Shown here: piece by piece, positions 34,364-46,053 of the stretch
Position numbering within the stretch: position 1 is the first letter of the stretch
Layout of the letters: every line of letters starts with the position of its first letter
Origin: Verticillium longisporum
Taxonomy: Eukaryota > Ascomycota > Sordariomycetes > Glomerellales > Plectosphaerellaceae
Length of the DNA: 64,000 nt
Direction: 5' to 3'
NCBI GenBank assembly: GCA_019188255.1
Contig: JAETXT010000016.1
Span: 496,001-560,000, forward strand
The notes under the pieces: model-generated
Database searches by the model: none
What the model saw: the letters and a program-made list of their open reading frames with translations, nothing else
Told to the model about the DNA's origin: nothing
Position numbers and translations under genes: made by a program

Positions 34364-37300
34364 TGGGGAGGACAGATGATTGGAGTCTAAGCGCATTGCC
34401 TGCCGTGTTTGCATGTGCCTTCAATCACGGCGTGTGCAGCATCTCATCACGATTTCACACGGAACGCTACCCTCCTTGGCTGGTGAGGACTCCCCAGCCG
34501 CTGTAGCTGATGACTGCAGAATAGAGAGGAGGGAGGAAGCAGCCACACGGATGCGTATTCAATCAATGCGATGCTACGCTGAATTTCAAAAATGGCAGCA
34601 GTGTCAGCCCGACCCATCACCGGCCCATCCCGCATGCCGCGTGCTTACTTGCGTCCTGATGCCGATGATGTCGCCGTAAGATGACGAGTAGGAGGGCAAT
34701 CGCTCCCACGCCCCCTGGAGGCCCATCCCTTCACCGGTCCCCGATGGAGAAAGAAACAGACGCCGCCCAATGTCGGGTAGCGATTGAAGGAAGGGCAGCG
34801 GTCCTCGTGACCAACAGTAAAGCATGGACACCGCCGCAAGATTGGCTTGGTCCTCGCTCTCCGAACAAATGCTCGTGGGCCACACTCAGCTCCGCAAGTC
34901 TCCTCGGTCAACCAACACAATGGTACACAGCGTAAATCCCTGTCCCAAACGGACCAAGCAGAAGCGAGGACTGACGAGGCTTCCAAGTTTCACGCGCGAA
35001 AGAAACAGGCGCCCTTTCCCCTACCTCCCCACCCCTGCCCGCCCTGCCCTTTCGTGCCCTCAGCCGAAAGGCCAAGCGGCGAAGAGAATCCCAACTAGTG
35101 GGGGGTTTTCCCTCTCGCACATGGCAGCCCTGCTAGCCTCGTCATCAATCCGCTTCTCCCGTGCCCCAACCCCCCCCCCCGGTTCCGCTGACTGGTGAAA
35201 GGATGTGCTGGAAGGGTCTCCGCCCGGATCGAAAGGCCTCTCTTCCCCGGGGGACACGAATGCCCACATTCGTTCGTCAGACCGGAGCTAGAAGACGTCT
35301 CATCGACACACCAGCGCGCCACCTGGCGCATGGAGGATCTAACCTGGCCCGCGAGGTCGCCAACGTTCTCGAGGCATCATAATGACATCTGATAGATGGC
35401 GCGTTCAAGAAGGAAATGTGACCTGGGAGGGGAGCATGTTGGCTCGCATAAGCGAAACCGAAGACGTAAATCCCACTGTGTCTTCTTGAGTCGTCTTGGT
35501 CGCTTCAAGAAAAAGAAACGGGCTGTCGCAGGGAGCGGCCTGAATCCAGCCCCCGCCCGGTTGGTGACACACCTTTGATGTTGGCTGTCAGTCAGGGTTC
35601 GACTGACCCCGGCCCTTCCGTGGCCACTTTTCACTTCCACGTGTTATTTTGTGTTTTTTTCTCGCTTCCGTCCGCAAGCGTCCATTTTCAAGTCATTTGC
35701 AACGTCTCATCCGTCGCATTCAATTTGCTGGTGGATCTTGGCACATCAGCGACATCACGAGAGGAAGCGCCGTTTCAAGCTTAGCCTCAGGGGGCAACAG
35801 ACCTGTCAAGTGGGCAAAGACACACAAGCTTCAGGCTCATATGTCAGATGTGAGGCGTGTCTCTGATGCAGGAGGGAAAGGGCCGATCAACGTAACAGGA
35901 CTTCAATTGGGGCGCCGGGCTGCCATGATGATTTCATCATGTCGTCCGTGGCTGTTTGACGCCGTGCCGAAAGCGAGCAACTCGCAGGCGCAGCCTGTTG
36001 TTTGATCTTCAGCTTGACTTCGAGTCACTGTCCAGTAGTGGTTACATGTTTTTCTCGACGTACATGAATGTATGTCTAAGACATGAGGCGATCACAGTTC
36101 AGATGCACATGCGGCGGCTTTGCGTTCCCGATTCTAGGCTGAAGTTGAACAATGTCGTTCTGGGCCCGAAATGACAAGTGAACAGAGAATCGAGCAGGTG
36201 CAACAAGCTTTATTAGGCGTGTGATGCACCCCAATCGTCCATGTACCGGACATGTAAGTCCGAAGTCGCTATCGCGCTATAATGGCAATCGTGCACCGTC
36301 GCTTGTGCTGTTGCGATTGTTTGACCAGTGCTGAGCATGATGCTTGGCTCTAGCAGTTGGCAAGTCGGCCTTGTGAAGCGTAGGAACTCCGCTACAGATC
36401 ACGAACAGAATCAAGCACCGCAATATCATCGTTCGGTGCTTGATCGATCCCGACCAGGGCTGTTGGAGAGGTGACACTTGCGCTGATCGAAGACGGTGAT
36501 CCCAGTGCTGGTAGAAAGTACTGTTGAAGTTGTCAAGGTTCTGAAACCACCCAGATGAGGGATACGATGCTGATCGTTCCTGATAGAGAAGTATCTTCGG
36601 CGTATCTAGATCCGGGCTTTCCCAGGAGTGAGAGAGCCGATGCAAATGTCGGCTGATATTGACCGAGCATCGACCGGACTGAAGTGCTTCACTATGTTGC
36701 ACTACCTTGCCACTCCGTCGCGAAGTACAGCCATTATGACTCGGTGTTTAGAACCGAGGTCCCTGAGAAGTTGGTTTCTGGAGGTTTGACTTTGAGACAC
36801 AAGCAAAGCATAGGCCATTCTATGCACCCAAGCTCGAATAGCGGACAAAAGGAGGACTGCGCTTTCCGGAAATACAGGAAACCTGTCATGATAGCACCAA
36901 TAACGAAAGAAAGTGACACAACAACACTGGAGAGGGGCCCAAGTCCCGCAACTCGAAGTATGCTTCGAGGCGGAGTAGCCGAGGATGTGCAGACAAGCTC
37001 AGGCTCGCTCGACACGAGACCTATTGTATACCAACGTGTCGCGGAAGCAGAATTATGCGTGGGCTGGCACGTCACGGTAAAAGAGAAACGGAGTTCCGCC
37101 AGGATTTGAAATGCCAAACAGCTGAGCTGTTGATAGCCACACTGTCTCATCGTGACTCGGGCGTCTCGAGTCGGGACTGAACAATTGAGGGTCACCCTGT
37201 GGCTGCTGCTAGTGGACAACCTACCGTATATGGATAGGCTTTGCTTGCGGCCTAAAAAAGCTTGGGCAAAAGTCGTAACATGGCGAGACGTGCTTGAACC

Positions 37301-40300
37301 AATTAGCCAGGGTGGCTCGGCAGTGGGCAGGGCGATCATCGGGCTTCGCGCCAGCGCCGGCATTTTAGTGTTCCTGCCCGCGTGCTCTTCTTCGCACACA
37401 AAAGCTTCGTGTTGCCGACGGTTCATTTCCTGATATCATCTGCCGAGGAGGCCGAGGAGTATTATCAGTGCGCGGGGCCGGCCTTGGCAGTGTTCTGACT
37501 GTACTCAGAGACTATGTAGGGCATGGTTGAAGGTAGGGAAACCGTTGGCTGAGACGGAGTGACGAAGAACCATGTCTTGTCATCGGGGGCTTCTTCGGAC
37601 GCCAGTGTTTCTCGAATGCACGGCGATGCCATGTTAATGCACGACGATCGATATAGTGGAGTGGCTGGTCATCAAGACGCAAGCGCTTGCGAGCAGCCAA
37701 CGGATGCCTGTCCATCATTCGCCGGGCACCACAGACAGCACGTTAGTGGTGATTTCACGACGAGAGAATGTGACAACGGGCTGCGTCACGCACGGGCTGG
37801 TGGGTGAAGCGGGGAGGTGCCGGGTTGTTAAGAATTGCCGTCCTGTGTGTAATGTATCCGTGGCTTGATGCCAAGTTAGCCATGGCAGCGAACGAGCAAG
37901 CTGGGTTGGCGCACATTGACAATGTTGGGCAACACTGTCGGCTGAACGGCGATTTCTCCATGTTCAGTGCTGTGTACCTCGCGCGCGGACGTTGGAGCGA
38001 TAGTGCCACTGACCGATGGACGACGATTCATGTGGCCTTGCGGCGGCGGGCTCCCTCGTCTGTACGGCGTCGTGACAGGCTGGCAACGTGGCTGCAGCGG
38101 TACGGGAATGCGCCAACGTGGGAGCGGTCTGTATCCAGCCAAACACGGCAAACTGGCCGACATGGGGGTCGGGTGTTGGGGTGCAGCGAAAAGGTAAAGG
38201 GCCTTGTCATCGTCCGTCACTTGGTAGGCCACAAGCGAGGCACGACATGGCAATTATCCGAGATGGGTGATGAAATGCGAGGCATCAGTCTGATTGTTCT
38301 GGCGTCTGATCTGGCGTTGCGCACGTTGACTTGCCTGTCCGGGCGCAGACGTCTAGGGTCAGTCATGATCATCTGGACAGTCGGTTCCAATGTTTCCGAG
38401 ATTGCCGGAAGAAGTCGTCAGGACTGAAGAGGCTAGGAGGCGGCGAGGGCGTCACTTCGGGCTCCAGCCACACCCGAGGGCTGGCCTGGTCGAATTTATT
38501 GACTTTCTGATGCATCGCAGAGGAAGACAAGCTGTCGAAGCGGCGCGGCCCCTGTCTCTGGTCATCGTCACGAGACTTCTGGATCGTGTTGGGGGAGCGA
38601 TCAGGGGGCAGAAGGAGGGGGGCCATACGAGGCAGGATACGGAGGAAGAGAAATCAGCAATCAGGATGTCAGGCCGGTCGGTCATGGACAGACCATGTTC
38701 AGGGTCCCGGGGGTTTCTCGAATGAAGCGGGATGCCTAACCAATGTACCTATTCGGCTCTGGTCAGGGAAGGAACAGGGGAGGGGCAGAAATGGGGGGAG
38801 GGACGATGGGCGAGACGATGCTGGTGAGACATGGGCCGGGGTGGTCTCTCTTTCTCTCTCGCTTGTACGCCTCCTTTCGCATGAGTTTCTCAAGGGGCCT
38901 TATTACGTTGGCTGTGAAGACTGTGCCTGCCCACCCTCCCTCTCAGCCTCGACGCTTGACACACAAACACCCACTCCTGCCCATTTCTGTGTTCTCTTTT
39001 TAAGTTACTGACTGACCAGGTCCATTGACAGGTCGACAGCTTGACCTGATGAGGACCGTCGTGATTGCGAACGCGGTTGGTCTTGCTTTCCTCTCCACAC
39101 ATTGGCTGGTTAGTACCTAGGGTAGGCCCTTCCCCTTCCCACCCACCATCCTTCCACCTGCCGTTCATTGGCCGTACCCCACTGCTCCCGTACTGTGTTC
39201 GACGAAGCTTCCAAGTTGAGATGCGGTGGCGTGCAGCACTTCAAACCGCCTTGTCGATCCTCGATATTAGTGTCCCATGTTGCAACGGGCGGCAGAGTGG
39301 TTAATTTGCTCAGCAAGCGAGCGAGACGCTGAAGAAGTAGCAAGATGCGAAATAAATCGGGGAACCGAAAGAAAAAGAGTTTTCATCAGAGACCAGCTCC
39401 AACGGAAGACACATTCCTCATGCTCATGCTGTTACTGATGCTGACCTGGGCATCGTCATCGGACCCTGATTGCGTGTCCCACTATCCGGATGTATAACCT
39501 GCTGCGGGTAGGTACTCCAGGCCTCACACACCATAGATTCAGATGCAAAAGTACCTGTCGTCACCTACTTTAGTAGGGACATGCCCAGTCCACACTGTGC
39601 CAACACCCCTCAAGAGGTGATGGAAGCACACGACGGCCAAGAACGATGTAGACAGGCCAGAAAGGGAGGGGGGGGGACACGGCGCGGGCAGTAGGCGGGC
39701 AAGTGGGCAGGGCAGGGCAAGCGCAAGGGAACCGTCCCGAGCGGCATTAGTGTGGCCCTCTGGCCGTAGCTTGACCACCTCTTCCCCCAAACCATTTCTG
39801 ACAGGACAAGCGCCCTCTCAGTCCTGGCGACTCCTGAGAAGGCCCCGGAGCCCCGCCGCCAGCAAAGCAGCATCCCTGCCCCGGCCGTCCCCGTGAACTC
39901 CAGGTCCAACGCCCATCCCATCCCATCCTATCCCTGCCCTCCCGTTCACTCCAGCCGGTCCACTCCACAGACGGGTGCAAGCAACTAAAGTACTGGCGCT
40001 GGCGCCCGATTTAGAGAAGGGCAGAAGGGCCAGTCCTTGATTTTGATGCACTCTCCGTCCGGCACCATCTCTCACCTCAACCTGCCCACGACTTTCTTCT
40101 TCCACGAGTCTGACACAGACAAACACGTTCGCGCAGACACCACTGGTTCTTTGCTGCCCGATGACAACTAGGACCAGCAAGCGTCCGCACCATTGATCAG
40201 CACTGACGCAACGAGTACTCGCCTCTCAATCTCCCCAGCGAGGTTCATTGCGTTGGGTCGTATATACCTAACGACACTTGGCAGGAGTGCCCCTGCGCAT

Positions 40301-40698
40301 CCCGCCATCCGTCTGCCATACTGTCTCACAGCACAATATCCTTTACAAGCAGAGACACCTCGTCCTTCCAGCAGATCTGTGGCAGCGAAAACCCGCGTCA
40401 TGCCTCGCCCATGATCCTGACGATCCCGACCTCGTTTCTTTCGACATAGTTCACTCCTTCTAGCGTCACCACCTGCAGCATCAATCTTGCCCAGTATCAC
40501 CAACCTCCTACGAATCTTCATCGCGGCCCTCCTAGTCAATCCGACTCGATCATCAGCCAACCTCTGCACTCGGTTCGAATCCATCCCGCCCGACTCTTCT
40601 TCCAACTCGAGGCGTTAGGTTGGCACCCACCTAACGACCTCCCCCACACCACCACAACGGCGACCCCACGGGCTAGGGACGATCCAAGGGCATTAACC
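34364..40698. other. 6.3 kb gene-poor region
   Basis: The longest stretch without a supported gene apart from the window start. Open frames such as 36734-37426 (minus) and 37804-38427 (plus, no ATG at its proposed start) lack motifs and codon structure. Features seen are a poly-C tract near 35170, a G-run of nine near 39668-39676, and a G-quadruplex-type motif at 38777-38802. The last 700 bp before 40699 are C-rich and probably promoter and leader of the next gene. A non-coding RNA or fast-evolving small secreted gene cannot be excluded. Confidence 0.5.
38777..38802 (+). repeat. G-quadruplex-type motif
   Basis: Four G runs (GGGG-A-GGGG-7 nt-GGGGGG-A-GGG) match the canonical G3+N1-7 quadruplex pattern on the plus strand. 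Seen directly; no functional evidence. Confidence 0.6.
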
Positions 40699-41949
40699 AT
40701 GGACGCCCTCAAGAATATCATCGCCAACGTGCCCGACTGGCTCAAGCGACTCGACGACCTCGGTACCCAGATTGACCAGCGGCAAGCCGAGCTCGCGGCA
40801 TTGGGTGTCAGTTCGACCAAGTCCATCAAGAACCGTGGATCCACCGAGTCCTTGAAGCCCAAGGACGTGGCGGATGCCGATGTTCCTCGTGACGCCGATC
40901 AAATCGGCGATGTGAGGGAATTGACGCCCCCACGAGAGGACAAGCAGGACGCAGCACAGCTGCCGAGCCCAAATGGCAGCAACACCCCGTCGGCCATCCA
41001 GCGACAGACGCAGCAGGCCGTAGCCGTCGCCCAGGCTCGGGCCAGAGCCCAGGTCAAAAAGCGACATCGCACCGACTCGATCATTTCTGCCGATAACGCT
41101 CCAGCAAAGTACCGAACCCGCACCATGATTATCGTCTACTACGACAGCTACGTGCAAAGCTTCTTCGAGGAGCTGGTCAAATTCGTGTCCGCCAGCCGTA
41201 ACCTGATGCGAAAAGCCAAAATGGCAGCCAAGGTGGCTCAGATCCGACGGCTCGCCGAGCTCCAGTCACCCGAAGATGACGAGGACGGTACGGGTGAACT
41301 CAAGCCAGGGTCCGCAGCCGATGGCGAAAACAACGATCCTCTGCCCTCACTCAGGTATATGAGCACACGACGAATGGGCGGTGGACCTCGCCTTCCTGGT
41401 TCTTCGCCATATTCTCGGAACTCCCCCGGTGGTCTCCTTGGAGAGCAAGAAAAGGACGCATACGACGACTTGGATAAGGGTCTAGAATTCGTCCAGTCCA
41501 TGTGTGAGCACGCTGCTCACCAGTTCCTTCGGGACGGAGACTGCACAGAGGAGATTGGCAAGATCAAGAAACGCTTGTCAAATAGCAAGGTTCTGGCTGA
41601 TGAAGAGATGGCACGAGTTGAGCGGGAAGATCCCGCACTGCTCAAGGAATCAGGCGACGCGGGCAAAGCCCGAACTCTTCGTCCAGCGAGCATGAGACGA
41701 GAGCTGACGCCGGTCAAAGACCGGACGACACCCGCCTCATCGCCCATGAAGCTCGAGGTTGATGACATGTTGGTGGCGGAGAAACCAGTCCCGGTCGTCG
41801 CCACCAGAGTAGTCACACCAGATGTCAAGTTGGAAGCTGACAACGGCCCGCTCGAGGCTGACGACGATGAGGGTGTCGAGGACATGGAAATCACACCACC
41901 GAAGCTTCAATATCGATCAACGAGGATGATGAGGCGGCCGGCTGTTTGA
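40699..41949 (+). CDS. Conserved filamentous-fungal protein, function unknown
   Basis: Single-exon, 416 residues, intact. The N-terminus MDALKNIIANVPDWLKRLDDL plus RQAELAAL is helical. The middle has the conserved block TRTMIIVYYDSYVQSFFEEL and FVSASRNLMRKAKMAAKVAQ, followed by SLRYMSTRRMG and a helical DLDKGLEFVQSMCEHAAHQF segment. The C-terminal third is acidic and Pro/Thr-rich and looks disordered (ELTPVKDRTTPASSPMK, EDMEITPPKLQYRSTRMMRR). I recognise the middle block as conserved among ascomycetes but know no function. The Pro-directed Ser/Thr sites and basic repeats would suit a nuclear protein, which is inference. Confidence 0.85.
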   Translation: MDALKNIIANVPDWLKRLDDLGTQIDQRQAELAALGVSSTKSIKNRGSTESLKPKDVADADVPRDADQIGDVRELTPPREDKQDAAQLPSPNGSNTPSAIQRQTQQAVAVAQARARAQVKKRHRTDSIISADNAPAKYRTRTMIIVYYDSYVQSFFEELVKFVSASRNLMRKAKMAAKVAQIRRLAELQSPEDDEDGTGELKPGSAADGENNDPLPSLRYMSTRRMGGGPRLPGSSPYSRNSPGGLLGEQEKDAYDDLDKGLEFVQSMCEHAAHQFLRDGDCTEEIGKIKKRLSNSKVLADEEMARVEREDPALLKESGDAGKARTLRPASMRRELTPVKDRTTPASSPMKLEVDDMLVAEKPVPVVATRVVTPDVKLEADNGPLEADDDEGVEDMEITPPKLQYRSTRMMRRPAV

Positions 41950-42808
41950 GCTCGCTGGCTGCCCAGCTCTTGGTCGACGGGACGGAGCTCGCTCGAAGGC
42001 ACTATTGCAATTTATCTTCGGCTTGGCAATTTCGCGAGGCCTGCCGGACGCGGCCGACGACGGGGCACTTAGATTCCCTAACGAGCTACGCTTGCAGCTG
42101 TTCGCAACCGCATGTTCCACATGAATCACAGCTTCTTGGTCACTTGTTTGCATTTTTCTTTGGAATACTGAATACAGCATAGCGTCCATTCAACGGTATG
42201 AACAGCCCATGACGGGGAGGTGGGGATAAGACTTTAAAAAGCTGGGAGAGGCAATGGGGGTGGTGACCAAGGTCGCGCAACAAAATTGTGTTGATGCCAT
42301 GGCTGAGGGGACGACATGGGAAGGAAATGGGTTGCAAACGCAACAACCAAACCACTTGGATGAGGAGCACTTGGATGAGGAGTTGATTGATTTTCAAAGT
42401 ACATCTCTGGCGCACTGGGTGCCGAGAACGACATGACCGTAGATTTGGGTCTGGAGTCTTTTTTGGAAAATATATACCGTATTCTCCCTTGCTCAATGTA
42501 TTCCACGAGGTCCTCAATGCATATTCTTGCCGATACTTTGCCAAGCCGTTTGACGCATGGCTCAAGCATGGCTGAAGCCTTCAGCGTCTTGATCAGGTAG
42601 TCTGGAGGAAAGTGTGATCAAAGCCAAGACCCTGACCCCACCGCGGGGTCGCGATCTCGTTGCTGCCAAACTGCGGGGCAAACGAAGCAGCTCAATCTGG
42701 CGACAAAAGCCCAGCAACATCATCACCATGCGATAGGTTCCCCCAGAGCTCTCCTACAGTCAACGTTCCCATTGCAGCCCAAGAGTGACGGCATCGTATC
42801 TCGACAGA
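41950..42808. other. Intergenic region
   Basis: About 0.86 kb between two plus-strand genes. Apart from one perfect tandem 15-mer (listed separately) nothing is seen; the right end should hold the DcpS promoter. Confidence 0.55.
42353..42382. repeat. Perfect tandem duplication of a 15-mer
   Basis: The unit CACTTGGATGAGGAG occurs twice head to tail. A duplication of five codons' length in non-coding DNA, probably recent. Confidence 0.85.
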
Positions 42809-43925
42809 ATGGCCGAAGCCAAGACCCACGCAGAGGCCCTGCTACCCCGGTTCAAGCTAGAGCGCCTCCTCAACCAAGGTCATCACCATGTGTTCTCCCT
42901 CCACCGTCTGAATTGCGATCAAGGTTGACTGACTTTTCCCCCAAAGACCAGGCCGGCCGCAGATCAAGTCTTCTTGGTAGCATTGACGACAAGCCGGCCC
43001 TCCTCATACTCGAGCGTGCCCCCTTTCCCGTCTCGACGGCCTACCTCGGCGAGACGCCCGCGGCGCTCTCGAGCCTCAAGAACCTGGGCGCCAACGACAT
43101 ATACTTTTGGTTCCTCGCCCGGAGCGGCATCGTGCCGTCGACGCCGACCGACGACGCCGACGCCGACTTTTTCGCCGACCTCAAGATCAACCTCATCTAC
43201 CCCTGCACGAGCACGCACGTGGCCAAGTACAGCAAGCAGCCCGTCCGCCTCGTCACGGAAACGGCCGAGATGTACCGCGACCACGTGCGGCCGTACATGC
43301 AGCGCAAGCGCGACGAGGGCCGCCTGAACTGGGTCTACAACATCATCGAGGGCCGCAAGGAGGTCGAGGACGTCATCTACAGAACGCCGCTGGGCGCGGC
43401 CGGCGACGAGGGGTTCCTGCTGCTGCCGGACCTCAACTGGGACCGCAAGACGCTCGACGCGCTGCACCTCCTGGCGCTCGTCGAGCGGCGCGACATCTGG
43501 TCGCTGCGTGACCTGCGCCGCCGCCACCTCCCCTGGCTGCGGCACATGCGGACGCGGCTCGTCGAGGCGACGACGGCGCAGTACCCGACCATTGACGACG
43601 ACCAGCTCAAGCTGTACGTGCACTACCAGCCGACGTACCACCACTTTCACGTGCACATTGTGCACGTGCAGCTCGAGGCGGGCGCGACGCAGGCGACGGG
43701 CAAGGCGGTCGGATACGAGAGCATCATGGAGACACTGGGCGCCATGGACGCGAGCGACGAGGAAGCAGGCATGGATCGCCTGGCGTTGAGCTACACGCTG
43801 GGCGAGGCCAGCGAACTATGGACCGAGATTTTCGCGCCTCTGCGCCCTGCCGTCAGACAACGTCCTCCCCCGCACATCCGCAGCCGCCACAGCCCGCTGC
43901 CGGTACTTCTTCTCAATCGCTATGA
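42809..43925 (+). CDS. dcpS: Scavenger mRNA-decapping enzyme DcpS (HIT family)
   Basis: Hydrolyses the m7GpppN cap left after 3'-5' mRNA decay. Exon 1 is 42809-42878 (MAEAKTHAEALLPRFKLERL), followed by a 68-bp intron with a CTGAC branch and exon 2 from 42947 (DQAGRRSSLLGSIDDKPALL). The DcpS core motifs follow: VYNIIEGRKEVEDVIYRT, LPDLNWD and the histidine triad HFHVHIVHVQ. It ends near YTLGEASELWTEIFAPL, where family members normally stop within a few dozen residues. As sequenced the frame stays open to 44331 through DNA antisense to the GILT gene. One added base just after this motif would reach TGA 43923-43925 and give about 349 residues, the length of yeast Dcs1. I therefore place the end there. 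Confidence 0.9.
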
Positions 43926-44921
43926 CGAGGTCGTTGACGCCGGCGCCGAACGGGCACTGCGTCCACGCGCCGCCGTCGCGGATGCAGTACACCTCGTCGT
44001 CGAGCCGCACCGTGCACGAGAGGGTGACGCCCGCCTCGGCCGTGCGCGTCACGCTGTCGCGCAGCAGGCCGACGCCGTAGGCGCCGTCTTCGCGGACGGC
44101 GCACTCGTTGAGCACCTTGATGTCGATGGCGTGTTCGAGGGCGCACGCCTCGATGAGGCTCTGGTCGGGAATCTCGCGATACGAGCGCGTGATGCACATG
44201 GTGAAGCCGAGGCTGATCTTGGGGTCGGGGTAGAGCTTCGCCGCGCAGAGCTCGATAATGTTGCCCATGCCTGTCATATGCGAGTCAGTTTTTTTATTTC
44301 TCCTTTTCCTTGTTTTTTTTTCTCCAAGTGAGGTCTAGGGAGATGCAGAGGGAGATAGCATACACTCGGAAGGCCCATGACGGCAGTCGACGCCGTCATC
44401 TTCGGTCGGTCTAAGGAGGAGAGTCAGTCAGGCGTGCGAGACGGAAAGGGGAGCGGACAGTAGCCTAGACATACGTTCCGACAAAAGACAGTTTCCAGTC
44501 CACCTTGTCATGTGCGCGCATCATAACCGGCAGGACCATGTCTCGCAGGCAGTCCTTCATACGATATCATGTCAGTACTTGTTATCATGACTGGGCGGCC
44601 CCTTGTCCGATCTCTCGATCCTCAAGACTGGCTGCGACGTACCCGTGCATCCGGGCACTTGCTCATGATGTGCGCTTCCAAGGGCACCAGCCTGTTGACC
44701 TTGCTGGCGAGGCCGGCGCCGTTGTTCGCGTCGGCGGCCTTGCCAGGTGCGGCGGCGGCCTTCGCTGCGGCGGCCTTGTCATTGTCGATGCGTATCCTCG
44801 AGGTGATGCCGAAATACTGCCACAGGTTGTAGCCGAGGATGCCGAGAAGGATGATGATGATGAGGGGACGGGCGCGGCGAGAGGATCGGGTCCCGGAGAA
44901 GAAGCCGCGCTTCTCGTCCAT
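43816..44921 (-). CDS. Membrane-anchored GILT-like thiol reductase
   Basis: Member of the gamma-interferon-inducible lysosomal thiol reductase family, predicted to reduce disulfides in an endomembrane or vacuolar lumen. Four exons (44643-44921, 44475-44554, 44364-44410, 43816-44270) give 286 residues. A short cytoplasmic N-terminus (MDEKRGFFSGTRSSRRAR) precedes one membrane anchor (PLIIIILLGILGYNLWQYFG). The lumenal domain has VPLEAHIMSKCPDARDC, the family segment DCRHGPSECMGNIIELCA, and several further Cys. The catalytic pair, CXXC in animal GILT, appears here as C-x5-C, as I recall for fungal members. An upstream in-frame ATG at 45071 would add 50 residues; ATG 44921 has the better context. 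Its 3' end overlaps DcpS by about 110 bp. Confidence 0.82.
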
Positions 44922-46053
44922 CGTGACGTATGGCTGTTCTTTGCTCGGTAGAGAGCAAGGCGGCTCGTCGGCAGGGATGGGCGACGACAGGGGCTGCGTG
45001 GTCTGGCCAGACAAGTGCTTGGGTTTCTGTTGCTGGTCGAGGTAGCGGTATCGCGACGAGTCGATACGCATGCTGTGGTGAGGGCGGATGGATGGGGGTA
45101 GATGGAAGATGCAAGACGGAGACTGGCCCTGAAATGCAAGATGTCGCAGAAAACAATGCAAGTATGATGGTTGTGTGGAGAGTCAGCAATCTAAGGCCCG
45201 AGAGATTCCTGGTGAGGGAGTGGTGGGATTAGGTGTGGATGATTTGCTTGGGACGACGACGACGCGGCGTACATGGGCGATAGGGTGGTACATCTAATCG
45301 CGGTTCCCGAGCGCCGTGGCGGAAGTACCACTGTAAACCCCCCCTGCTTCATCTGCCGCACGTAGCACGTTAAGTGCCTTGGCAGCCCGTGTTCAGCTAC
45401 GAGGGCCAAGGATGCAAGGGTGTGTCGTTGCTGTGCCTGACGCCTGCCTGCCACTGCCTCTGTCTCTGTCTCTGTATCTGCCTGTCATTGTTCATGGATC
45501 GTCAACCCTCGCTCGTGTCACGTTACAGTCCCCATCAGACGAACACGACCGAGTGTCCGGGTTGTGGGAGACAAGAAACAAAGAAGGCTCGGCTCTTTCG
45601 TTTTACAGACTGCCACTCATCACCATGACACGTCGGTGAATTCGTGCCGTCATCATTTTCTTCCCTGGGATATCGCTATCCTTCCCTGGGATATCCCGCA
45701 TCTTTCACGATCGTCGACACGACGAAATCTCACTTCACGCCATTCCACCAAGATATTCTGCCGGAATGCAATCGTGGAACACAATCGTGGCCCTACCATC
45801 GCCGGCTCACATCTTCACGTTGAGCATCAACTTCGATTCGGAGCGCTACCTCCATCACGAACGCCCTCAGCCTGTCACCTTCCTCAAATTGGTTAACCAT
45901 TGTTGTCTTGGTTGAAACTGTCTTTCACTGAGGTCAACCACCGCATCACACCACCAAGTGCTTGATGGCCCTGTCGATACGACGTAGACCACCTAGCCTT
46001 GCGAACATACGCAGATCTGTCGGCTCTTAGTACATGAGACCCATGTACGAACC
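44922..46053. other. Divergent intergenic region, GILT/hexokinase
   Basis: 1.1 kb shared upstream region of the GILT-like and hexokinase genes. Contains the 21-bp-spaced repeat listed separately and a second small repeat, CAATCGTGG, at 45769-45777 and 45782-45790. No gene supported. Confidence 0.55.
45661..45695 (+). promoter_or_regulatory. Direct repeat TTCCCTGGGATATC, 21-bp spacing
   Basis: The same 14-mer occurs at 45661-45674 and 45682-45695, two helical turns apart, about 360 bp before the hexokinase start. The second copy extends to the palindrome GGGATATCCC. The spacing is suggestive of a paired protein-binding site; this is inference. Confidence 0.45.

Noticed and set aside
33446..34414. 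322-codon frame antisense to the PNPOx-like gene
   Set aside because: Mirror of the GC-rich codon pattern on the plus strand, where the domain motifs lie.
36734..37426. 230-codon open frame on the minus strand in the gene-poor region
   Set aside because: One hydrophobic stretch but no motifs, no clear start context and no homology I recognise; not enough to call a gene.
37804..38427. 207-codon open frame on the plus strand
   Set aside because: No ATG at the proposed start and a shuffled Arg/Gly/Ser composition.
40568..40590. GGTTCGAATCC, resembling a tRNA B box
   Set aside because: The flanking bases do not form a T-arm stem, and no A box, anticodon arm or acceptor stem is found upstream.
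42964..43665. 233-codon frame antisense to DcpS
   Set aside because: Shadow of the DcpS exon; Val/Arg/His-rich as expected for antisense of GC-rich codons.
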